From contig DAOSSA010000002.1 in assembly GCA_035376985.1 (NCBI GenBank), positions 154,804 to 218,803 on the forward strand: a DNA stretch of 64,000 nucleotides, in the 5' to 3' direction. Shown piece by piece: positions 49,958 to 57,514 of this stretch; the stretch's first letter is position 1; each line of letters opens with the position of its first letter. This DNA comes from Brevifilum sp029548365. Its GTDB lineage: Bacteria > Chloroflexota > Anaerolineae > Anaerolineales > Anaerolineaceae. Below the pieces are notes generated by a model. It made no database searches. It worked only from the letters and a program-made list of their open reading frames with translations, and had not been told where the DNA came from. The position numbers and the translations under genes are program-made.

Positions 49958-50734
49958 ATGAAACGTAATAATCAGTACCTGTTGGTGATTGGCTTGTTGG
50001 TTTATATCCTGGGGATGGTCGCCAGTTTAACATTTAACGTGCTCGTTTTATGGGCAAACCTGGAAGGGCAATCCTTTTGGGGATATCCTGAAGCCCTGAG
50101 CTTTGATTCAAGCCTGACTGCAGAAGCGCGACTGGCAAGATTGACCTGCCCGATGATCATTACGCCGGGCGAGGTTGGTCATTTAGAGCTGAAAGTCCGT
50201 AACCCGAATAATTACCCGATTGAAGCCTGGATCAGCGCACACATCAGCAAACCGGGCGAAACTGAAGGAATGATCCGGGAGTTGGCCAGCGTACCCCTGG
50301 AAGCTGGAGAAAGTTCGAAATTGAGCTGGCAGGTGAGCTCTGAAAATGTGATTAACCGCCCGATAATCCAGGCACGGGTTTTCCTTCGCCTGACGAAAGC
50401 CCATCCGCCGGCACGCACCAAACATTGCGGGATCTTCGTGGTGGATTTATGGGGCATGTCTGCGAATACGATCACATTGCTTGCTCTGGTTGGAGGACAT
50501 GTACTCCAGGTGGGCGGCATCTTGATGTGGGTGAATGGGTTGCAATTCTCGCGGAACAGAAATCACACGGTGCGCAATTTGTTAATTGCCTTGAGCATCC
50601 TCTCGTTGTTAATGACCGTAAGCAGCCTGTACCATAGCTGGGTGCTGTCGATGGTTGAGTTTTTGTTGATACTGGTGATTCTGTTCACGACAGTCGGCTA
50701 CAGTATTGGGATGCCAGGAAAGCCTTCTTCGTAA
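49958..50734 (+). CDS. Membrane protein with extracytoplasmic beta domain, unknown function
   Basis: The 258 residues have an N-terminal transmembrane helix (about 8-32), a beta-rich domain (about 45-160, with GEVGHLELKVRNPNNYPIEA typical of an Ig-like or CARDB-like fold) and three C-terminal membrane helices (about 172-250). AGGATC precedes the ATG weakly. I do not recognise the family. It is convergent with the GT4 gene; the 80-nt gap shows no strong hairpin. Confidence 0.6.
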   Translation: MKRNNQYLLVIGLLVYILGMVASLTFNVLVLWANLEGQSFWGYPEALSFDSSLTAEARLARLTCPMIITPGEVGHLELKVRNPNNYPIEAWISAHISKPGETEGMIRELASVPLEAGESSKLSWQVSSENVINRPIIQARVFLRLTKAHPPARTKHCGIFVVDLWGMSANTITLLALVGGHVLQVGGILMWVNGLQFSRNRNHTVRNLLIALSILSLLMTVSSLYHSWVLSMVEFLLILVILFTTVGYSIGMPGKPSS

Positions 50735-50813
50735 ATCTGACCGGAGAAAAAGAAAATTTCAGTCCAGGTCAACCTGCAGCCTGCTTATTCTGTGGTCAAG
50801 TCGATCAGAAACA

Positions 50814-52064
50814 CTAGGCTGAGGGGGAAATCATTTCCTGATAAACCTGGTGGATCTGTTGAGTGATCGCCTCCCAGCGAAACCCCTGGGCATATTTGGC
50901 TGCCTGGGCGCTCAGGCGAGCGCGCAATTCTGCATCGACAAATACCAGGCGAAGTTTTTCTGCCAGTGCGTTTGGATCTTGCATGGGGATGGTGTAGCCT
51001 GTTTGGCCATCTTGAATCAGATGGGCGAGACCGCCAACCCGTGAGGCAATCACGGGCGTCCCGCAAGCCATTGCCTCGAGTGCGACGATACCAAAGCTCT
51101 CATAGTGAGAGGGCATCACAACGACTTCAGCGGCAGCATAATAGTAGGGCAGGGTCGCCTGCCCGCGCTTTCCCAAAAAGAGGATCATTTCGTTCAGGCC
51201 TAAGTCTTGGCACAGGGATTGGATGCGTGCCATTTCAGCGGACATTTCGGCGGGGTCTTCTTCGGGATCGCCGCCAATGATGACCAGGTAATGGGGACAT
51301 CGAAAGGACTTACAGGTTTTTTTTACGATGGACATCGCCCTGACCAGGGTGTCGAGTCCTTTCAGGGGTTCGATCCTGCCCACAAACAACGCCATGCGAT
51401 CCTGGGTCGGGATACCGATGGCCTCTTTGGCTTCATCCTGGGGAATGGGATAGAAGTGGTGTGTATCAACGCCAGGTGGGATGATGGTGATTTTTTCAGG
51501 CTTTACACCATACAGGGACCTCAGTTGATCAAATTCAGCTTCAGTGGCAGCAATGATCCGGTCTGCGGCGGACATCACCTCCGTTTCACCGACGATTCGA
51601 TAATCTCCTTCGAACTCTTCGGCGGAACGGGCAATTTGCTGTTTCATCAGCCCCAGGGTGTGGAACATCTGCAGCATAGGGACATCCCATCGGGCTTTCA
51701 GAATGGCGCCAGCCCTGCCCGACATCCAGTAATGGGCGTGGATCAGGTCATAGTGGATACCCTTTTTTCTGGCAAATTCGAAGATCCCTTCAGCAAACTC
51801 ATCGGTGTAACCCCAAATCTGTTCGTTCGGCAGATTGTATTCTGGCCCAGCAGGGATGTGGACGACGCGGTTGAAATATCCCAAATCGTGAGATACCGAG
51901 GGGACGTGTTCATCCTGTGAGCGGGTGAAGACGTCGGCATGGACTCCCTCTTGACCCAAAAAGCGGGTCAACTCCCGGACATAGATGTTCATCCCGCCGG
52001 TATTTTTCCCGCCCAGAATGGCCAGTGGACAGGTATGGTATGAAAGCATGGCGATGTTGATCAA
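50814..52064 (-). CDS. Family 4 glycosyltransferase (MshA/sucrose-phosphate-synthase-like)
   Basis: The 416 residues have the GT-B fold: N-terminal GGKNTGGMNIYVREL acceptor loop, HAHYWMSG, donor-side FVGRIEPLKGLDTLV and the nucleotide-sugar EX7E motif in PSHYESFGIVALEAMACGTPVIAS, here split: HYESFGIVALEAMACGT. The N-terminal glycine-rich loop is characteristic of the MshA/SPS branch. The start is a TTG at 52064 with AGGAG 7 nt upstream. An inositol-phosphate or sugar-phosphate acceptor is likely from the branch; the product is unknown. Confidence 0.82.
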   Translation of the reverse strand: MINIAMLSYHTCPLAILGGKNTGGMNIYVRELTRFLGQEGVHADVFTRSQDEHVPSVSHDLGYFNRVVHIPAGPEYNLPNEQIWGYTDEFAEGIFEFARKKGIHYDLIHAHYWMSGRAGAILKARWDVPMLQMFHTLGLMKQQIARSAEEFEGDYRIVGETEVMSAADRIIAATEAEFDQLRSLYGVKPEKITIIPPGVDTHHFYPIPQDEAKEAIGIPTQDRMALFVGRIEPLKGLDTLVRAMSIVKKTCKSFRCPHYLVIIGGDPEEDPAEMSAEMARIQSLCQDLGLNEMILFLGKRGQATLPYYYAAAEVVVMPSHYESFGIVALEAMACGTPVIASRVGGLAHLIQDGQTGYTIPMQDPNALAEKLRLVFVDAELRARLSAQAAKYAQGFRWEAITQQIHQVYQEMISPSA

Positions 52065-52085
52065 TTCAGGCTCCTGGGTGAAATA

Positions 52086-52115
52086 TTGTCAAAGTTCATG
52101 GGTTGCTGGTATAAT
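52086..52115 (+). promoter_or_regulatory. Promoter of tRNA-Thr
   Basis: TTGTCA (52086-52091) and TATAAT (52110-52115) are 18 nt apart, with TGG before the -10 (extended). The predicted start, about 52122, is just ahead of the tRNA. Confidence 0.75.
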
Positions 52116-52124
52116 GTTTGGCAC

Positions 52125-52196
52125 GCCAACGTAGCTCAGTGGCAGAGCAGACGCTTCGTAAGCGCCCGGTCGAGGGTTCAACTCCCTCCGTTGGCT
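52125..52196 (+). tRNA. tRNA-Thr (CGT anticodon)
   Basis: The sequence folds as a cloverleaf: acceptor GCCAACG/CGTTGGC with discriminator T, D-stem GCTC/GAGC, anticodon loop TTCGTAA with CGT at 52157-52159, and T-arm GAGGG-TTCAACT-CCCTC. One A-C mismatch occurs in the anticodon stem. CCA is not encoded. It reads ACG codons. Confidence 0.93.
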
Positions 52197-52211
52197 TTTT
52201 GTTCAAACCTG

Positions 52212-52232
52212 ACAGCTCATTGAGCTGTTTTT
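52212..52232 (+). terminator. Terminator after tRNA-Thr
   Basis: ACAGCTC (52212-52218) pairs with GAGCTGT (52222-52228) around a 3-nt loop, followed by TTTT. The stem is short but well placed 15 nt after the tRNA. Confidence 0.6.
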
Positions 52233-52391
52233 AATTTAACGGTACATCCTGTTGATGCTTAAGTCGATTAATGAGTGATTCTTTTCCTTTCGTCCCAAGG
52301 ATTGGTGACGGTATCATTCCGCGTTGACGAACATTTTCGTATAGATTATCGAGCCTGGATTTTGGCCCTGCAAGCCGAAGTTCTTGTTTAT

Positions 52392-53177
52392 TCAGTCTCC
52401 AGGTTTGGGCTTCTCCGTAGGGGTCAAGTTGAAGGCTTGTAAATGGTTCAGCAACGCCAGGATGCCAGCCAGTAAAACCAGGGCAATTAATATGACCCAA
52501 CCATAAGCCAGTCCAGCCAGGGTAGGCCAGAGGATGATCCCATTGACGAGGACTTCCAGTCCTATGGCGGCTGCTAACCAGAGCAAATTTTTACGTGTAA
52601 AGGTTTGAAGCACCAGGACTGTAATGGCGATGTACAAAACCAACGCCAGGATGCGTTCAACCGATCCGGCAGCAGGCACCCAGGGTGAGACCTGCCAGAG
52701 GGTTTCGAGCTGCGCGATGATTTCAGGATCGAGGGCACTGGTTTGGGGGTTGCTGTACCTCAACATGGTGATAAACGTCATCAACAAGGGCAGCCCAACC
52801 CGGGAAATACTCTCAGCGCCGCCAAAGCCCAGGCCAATTCCAAAGGCTGCTTCGAGGTTGGTGAGGGGGAGTTTGAAAAATTTCATCCCGACCCAGCGCA
52901 GGATCACTCCCAGCAGCGCGGCGAGGATCACGCTGACCGCGAGCTGGATCAACTCATTGGTCTCATTCAGAACTTGCGTGCCTTCAGGTTGCACCAGGGT
53001 GATGAAAGCGCTGTACAGCAGGGTGAGGAGAGCCTGGACGATGAAATATCCTAAAGCCCCCAAGGCGATTGCCTGCCAGGCAACCTTCAGGCGTTTGTTA
53101 AGCCATAAGCCTGCCACAACGGGGAGACCGATGGTCACCAGCAGGGCGAAGACAATGCTAATACTGAGCAATACCAT
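52392..53177 (-). CDS. YhfC-like membrane protein, probable degenerate intramembrane protease
   Basis: The 261 residues have about seven or eight hydrophobic segments. The layout (GLGFGGAESISRVG, AAGSVERILALVLYIAITVL, LEVLVNGIILWP) follows the YhfC/PrsW-like family, in which GiGHGGxE and a second His give the metal site. Here GHGGxE is GFGGAE and the second His position is Ile, so protease chemistry is unlikely. It starts 12 nt after the acetyl-CoA synthetase stop, same operon. Confidence 0.55.
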   Translation of the reverse strand: MVLLSISIVFALLVTIGLPVVAGLWLNKRLKVAWQAIALGALGYFIVQALLTLLYSAFITLVQPEGTQVLNETNELIQLAVSVILAALLGVILRWVGMKFFKLPLTNLEAAFGIGLGFGGAESISRVGLPLLMTFITMLRYSNPQTSALDPEIIAQLETLWQVSPWVPAAGSVERILALVLYIAITVLVLQTFTRKNLLWLAAAIGLEVLVNGIILWPTLAGLAYGWVILIALVLLAGILALLNHLQAFNLTPTEKPKPGD

Positions 53178-53189
53178 AGCGTCCGATCC

Positions 53190-55289
53190 TTATGCTTCAG
53201 ATAAAATCATGCGTGCATCCAGCACGATGGCACCCTGTCCTTCGGGCAGCACAAGCAGCGGGTTGATCTCAACCTCGTCAATTCCAGGGTGATCCAGCGC
53301 CAGTTGACTCAACCGACCAATGGCGTCCACGACGGCGTGCAGGTCATATGTCGGCCCGCCGCGAAAGCCCTGTAACAATTGGCCGGTCTTGGTAGCAGAA
53401 ATTATCTCGTAAGCTTGCTCAACAGTCATCGGAGCGACCCCAAAACCGATGTCTTTGAACAACTCCACATAAACGCCCCCCAGCCCAAACATCATCAGGG
53501 GTCCAAAAGTCGGATCGCGCTTCATACCAATGATGACCTCCATTCCTTTCGGCGCCATTTTCTGTACCAAATAACCGGTGATTTCAGCTTCTGGAGCGGC
53601 AGCATTGATCCTTTCAACCATTTGCTGCATGGCTGACTCTAAACTTTCAGCGGAAGCAAGGTTGAGGGCGATTCCGCCCAGGTCGGATTTGTGCAGGATG
53701 TGAGGGGAGACGATTTTCAGCACTACCGGGTAGCCCACTTTTTCAGCGATAGCCAGGGCTTGATCGCGATCTGCTGCCAGGTCGCCAGGTACTAGGTTCA
53801 ACCCATAGTCCGCCATGATGGGGCGGGTATCTGCCTCACCCAGCACCAGGCGTTCCGTGTGGTGTAAATAATCGCTTACCCGTGCTTTTTCCAGGTCAGA
53901 GAATTCAAAGGGCGTTGTGTTCGATTTTTCCAGCCAATGGCGATAGGATTGCATGGCTCCTAAAACCCTTCCCGGCACCTCGGGATAAACGCTCATCGGA
54001 ACCCCGTTAGAATGAAACACTTCACGAGCTTCCCCCACACTTTTATCTCCGACCATACAGGCTAAAATTGTTTTTTTGATTGTTTTTGATTGATTGACAA
54101 CGGCGCGGGCAACTTCCGCTGGATCGACCAGGGATTGCGGAACCAGCATTGGCAGGAAGATGTCGATATCGGGATGATCTGCGAGCACATTAAAGCAATG
54201 CTCAAAATCATGGCCTTCAGCCCCACCGAGCATGTCAACCGGGTTGGACACCTGGGCGCTGGGGTTGAGTTTTTCTGCCAGTTGGCGCTGTTTTTCAGTG
54301 CTGATTTCTGCCAGCTTGAAACCATGGGATGCCAGCAGATCTGATGCCAGCGCGGCTGGGCCGCCCGAGTTGGTCATGATGACGACTCGATTGTGCTCGG
54401 GCAAAGGCTGGCAGCTCAATGCCCAGGCAACATCAAACAAAGAGCTGAGATCCTCAACCTCGATCACCCCTGCTTGTTTGAAGGCAGCCTGGTAGGCTGC
54501 GTAGCTCCCTGCCAGCGAGCCGGTATGCGAGGAGACCGCTCTGGCTCCGGCATCCGTACGCCCGGCTTTCAGCAGGACGATGGGTTTTTCCTTTGAGACC
54601 TGGCTCACCACCTCAATGAAGCGTTGACCGTGTTCGATGGCTTCTACATAAGCGGCGATCACCTTCACCTGCGGGTGATCTCCAAAAAAGGCGATGACAT
54701 CGGTTTCATTCACATCCAGCTCATTACCCAGGCTGGCAAAATGGGAAAAACCGATACCCTTTTCTCCAATTAGGTCGATCACGCCGCCGCAAACTGCACC
54801 GGATTGAGAAACAAAGCCAATCGAGCCCCGGGCTGGCATGCCCTCGATGAAGGTGGAATTAAGACCGGTGTATAAATCCATCGTGCCGACACAGTTCGGT
54901 CCAATCAGGCGCATCTGGTAACCCTGAGCAATCTGGAGGCATTCCTTTTCCAGTTCAACACCGGCGCCGCCCACTTCCTTAAAACCACCCGAAATGATGA
55001 TGACCGCTTTGACACCCCGTTCGCCGCAGGCGTGTAAAACTGCGGGGGTCATCGGCGCTGGCAATACTGCCACAGCCAGATCCACAGGGTCGGGAACAGC
55101 GCTGATATCCGGGTAGGCTGGTAATCCCAGGATCTGACCGGCCCTGGGGTTGACGGGATAGATTCCGCCCTGGTAGCCATACAGCGTCATGTTTTTGAGG
55201 ATTCCGTGGCTGAGCTTGCGCGGGTCCTGTGAGGCGCCGATGATGGCCACCCCAGAAGGTGAGAAAAATGGAGCCAGACTCCTGGTCAT
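53190..55289 (-). CDS. acdAB: ADP-forming acetyl-CoA synthetase, fused alpha-beta
   Basis: The enzyme makes ATP and acetate (or another acid) from acyl-CoA, ADP and phosphate in fermenting prokaryotes. The 699 residues have the CoA-binding domain (SGVAIIGASQDPRKLSHGI, in part), the ligase domain with the phospho-His255 in SSHTGSLAG, and an ATP-grasp domain (about 475-699: YPVVLKIVSPHILHKSDLGG, in part, and MKRDPTFGPLMMFGLGG). No GNAT domain follows, unlike PatZ. Alpha and beta are one chain. The ATG at 55289 has AGGAAAGG upstream. It is divergent from the helicase gene at 55388. Confidence 0.88.
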   Translation of the reverse strand: MTRSLAPFFSPSGVAIIGASQDPRKLSHGILKNMTLYGYQGGIYPVNPRAGQILGLPAYPDISAVPDPVDLAVAVLPAPMTPAVLHACGERGVKAVIIISGGFKEVGGAGVELEKECLQIAQGYQMRLIGPNCVGTMDLYTGLNSTFIEGMPARGSIGFVSQSGAVCGGVIDLIGEKGIGFSHFASLGNELDVNETDVIAFFGDHPQVKVIAAYVEAIEHGQRFIEVVSQVSKEKPIVLLKAGRTDAGARAVSSHTGSLAGSYAAYQAAFKQAGVIEVEDLSSLFDVAWALSCQPLPEHNRVVIMTNSGGPAALASDLLASHGFKLAEISTEKQRQLAEKLNPSAQVSNPVDMLGGAEGHDFEHCFNVLADHPDIDIFLPMLVPQSLVDPAEVARAVVNQSKTIKKTILACMVGDKSVGEAREVFHSNGVPMSVYPEVPGRVLGAMQSYRHWLEKSNTTPFEFSDLEKARVSDYLHHTERLVLGEADTRPIMADYGLNLVPGDLAADRDQALAIAEKVGYPVVLKIVSPHILHKSDLGGIALNLASAESLESAMQQMVERINAAAPEAEITGYLVQKMAPKGMEVIIGMKRDPTFGPLMMFGLGGVYVELFKDIGFGVAPMTVEQAYEIISATKTGQLLQGFRGGPTYDLHAVVDAIGRLSQLALDHPGIDEVEINPLLVLPEGQGAIVLDARMILSEA

Positions 55290-55375
55290 AGGTGGGTTCC
55301 TTTCCTGAAATTGTTGAGTTGTGATGCACCGATATTATACTCGCGAAGGGAGCGGTGACCTGCAGGTTTTTATTA

Positions 55376-55388
55376 TATAATAAGAGCA
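55376..55388 (+). promoter_or_regulatory. Leaderless promoter of the helicase-nuclease operon
   Basis: TATAAT at 55376-55381 ends 7 nt before ATG 55388, the same geometry as at dinB. There is no Shine-Dalgarno in the AAGAGC between. The -35 is weak. Confidence 0.45.
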
Positions 55389-57514
55389 TGCTGCTTACTG
55401 ACGAACAAGATTTGCTGTTAACCCAGCCGATCGATGCGAAGATTTTTGTCCAGGGCAAAGCCGGTTCAGGAAAAACGACTGCCGGGGTGCACTGGCTTCA
55501 AAAACTGATGAAGTCTGGTGTACCCCCTCATCAAATCCTGGTGTTTACCCCGCAACGGACCCTGGCACAGCCCTACCTGGATTGCATGCACGATGAGGGG
55601 GCGTTTGCCCACAGTTTGATCACCACGATGACCCTGGGCGGTTTAGCCAGGCGGATGGTGGACTTATTCTGGCCGCTAATTAGCGAGGAGGCTGGCTTTG
55701 CCCACCCCAATCAGCCGCCGCATTTCCTGACGCTCGAATCGGGCCAATATTATATGGCGCATGTCGTTAGGCCGCTGATCGAAAACGAAGGATATTTTGA
55801 GAGTCTGGCTATTCACCGCAACCGAATTTATGCCCAAATATTGGATAATTTGAATAAAGCGGCGATTGTGGGTTTCCCCTACGAAGAGATCGGCCCCCGT
55901 TTGAAATCCGCCTGGATTGGGGGAATTGAACAGTTCAACATCTACGATGATGTACAGCGCTGTGCGGACCATTTTCGTCAATTTTGCCTGGCACATAACC
56001 TGCTGGATTTTTCATTGCAGGTGGAGGTATTTCTTCAGCGCCTGTGGCCGCTTCGGTTGTGTCGTGAGCACCTGGTGCAATCTTACCGCCACCTGATTGC
56101 TGACAATATCGAGGAAGATACGCCTGTAACCCATGACGTGCTCAGGGATTGGCTGCCTGAATTCGAATCGGCGCTGTTAATTGCCGATGAGGAGGCGGGC
56201 TTTCGTTCTTTCCTTGGTGCGGATGTGATCAGCGCATTTTCATTGGGCTCAGCCTGCGAGACGCGTTTGTGGTTTAAACAGAATTTGGTTAACGAGACTG
56301 CTATCGCCCAGTTGAAAACAGGCATCCAATCGGTGATCAGCCAACTCCAATCCCGGAGCGAGGAGGAGATTGAAAGCCCCACGCCAGCTTTGCGGGAGGC
56401 ACTGGGCTTGCCGGGTGAGCATATTAAATTGTTTCCATCAATGGTCAAATGGGTCACGCAAAACGTGGCTGAGCTGATTGAAAGCGGGGTTCCGCCCGCT
56501 GAGATCGTCCTTTTGGCGCCTTATATGCCGGATGTACTGCGGTTTGCCTTGGGCGATGGTCTGGATGCGCTGGGTATTCCACACCAATCCCATCGACCTT
56601 CACGGGCATTGCGTGATGAACCTGCCACACAGACTTTACTCAGCCTGGCATCGATTGCTCACCCGGGCTGGTCGATGCCAGCACAACCGGTCAACCTTGC
56701 ATTGGCATTGATGCAGGCGATCGAAGGTTTGGACCTGGTCAGAGCCCAATTATTGGTCAACCTGGTCTTTGAACCAGGCAATGACGGAATCTTGCTTAAG
56801 CCATTTGAAGCAATCCCGAATGCGTTTAAGGATCGTATCACTTACCGGGTGGGAGAACGCTATGACAGGCTGCGGCAATGGCTGTTGGAAGCTGCAGGGG
56901 CAGAGGGCAGTCAGAACCTTGATTTTTTCCTCAGCCGGCTGTTCGGTGAGGTGTTGAGCCAGCCCGGGTTTGGGTTTCACGATGATCTGGAAAGAGCCAA
57001 TACCGTTTCAACCCTGATCGAATCGGTGCAAAAATTTCGATGGACGGTTGGGCAGCAGTTACCCGGTGAGGATTTTAACCTGGGCAAAGAATACCTGCGA
57101 ATGGTGCAGGATGGTGTGATAGCTGCCCAATACCTGAGAACCTGGGAGGAGCGTTCGCCGGATGCCGTGTTTATGGCGCCAGCCTACACCTTCCTGATCA
57201 GCAACCAGCCGGTAGACGTTCAATTCTGGTTGGATATTGGCAGCCCAAGCTGGTATCAGCGTCTGGATCAACCCCTGACCCATCCCTATGTGCTCAGTCG
57301 GCACTGGACAACCGGTGACGTTTGGGATGCTGATAATGAGCTGGCTGCTGCCCACGAAACCCTGCGAAGGCTCAGCATTGGACTGCTCAACCGGTGTCGG
57401 AAGAAGGTCTATATCGGGATGAGCGCCCTGGATATACGCGGCTATGAGAATCGGGGTTTGTTGATCCGAATTATCAATGAGGCATGGCGGCGTTCACTGA
57501 AGGAGGGCGCATGA
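55388..57514 (+). CDS. AddB/UvrD-like helicase subunit (N-terminal P-loop, incomplete C-terminal motifs)
   Basis: The 708 residues start with a P-loop VQGKAGSGKTT (Walker A, 23-31) and further superfamily 1-like segments (ILVFTPQRTLAQPY, LGGLARRMVDLFWP). The C-terminal half lacks the obvious QTxHxxKGLE motif of active UvrD. AddB shares this plan of a helicase-like protein that scaffolds the nuclease. The stop overlaps the next ATG (ATGA), so the genes are coupled. The ATG is chosen because the frame upstream is in the promoter. AddB-like is my best call; orthology is not shown. Confidence 0.6.
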   Translation: MLLTDEQDLLLTQPIDAKIFVQGKAGSGKTTAGVHWLQKLMKSGVPPHQILVFTPQRTLAQPYLDCMHDEGAFAHSLITTMTLGGLARRMVDLFWPLISEEAGFAHPNQPPHFLTLESGQYYMAHVVRPLIENEGYFESLAIHRNRIYAQILDNLNKAAIVGFPYEEIGPRLKSAWIGGIEQFNIYDDVQRCADHFRQFCLAHNLLDFSLQVEVFLQRLWPLRLCREHLVQSYRHLIADNIEEDTPVTHDVLRDWLPEFESALLIADEEAGFRSFLGADVISAFSLGSACETRLWFKQNLVNETAIAQLKTGIQSVISQLQSRSEEEIESPTPALREALGLPGEHIKLFPSMVKWVTQNVAELIESGVPPAEIVLLAPYMPDVLRFALGDGLDALGIPHQSHRPSRALRDEPATQTLLSLASIAHPGWSMPAQPVNLALALMQAIEGLDLVRAQLLVNLVFEPGNDGILLKPFEAIPNAFKDRITYRVGERYDRLRQWLLEAAGAEGSQNLDFFLSRLFGEVLSQPGFGFHDDLERANTVSTLIESVQKFRWTVGQQLPGEDFNLGKEYLRMVQDGVIAAQYLRTWEERSPDAVFMAPAYTFLISNQPVDVQFWLDIGSPSWYQRLDQPLTHPYVLSRHWTTGDVWDADNELAAAHETLRRLSIGLLNRCRKKVYIGMSALDIRGYENRGLLIRIINEAWRRSLKEGA

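Noticed and set aside
51207..51920. Rightward 237-codon open frame opposite the GT4 gene
   Set aside because: The GT4 motifs, including EX7E, are intact on the other strand.
52231..52500. Leftward 89-codon frame between the tRNA and the YhfC-like gene
   Set aside because: It overlaps the YhfC-like 3' end in another frame and starts without a ribosome site. The 52235-52391 gap shows nothing else I recognise.
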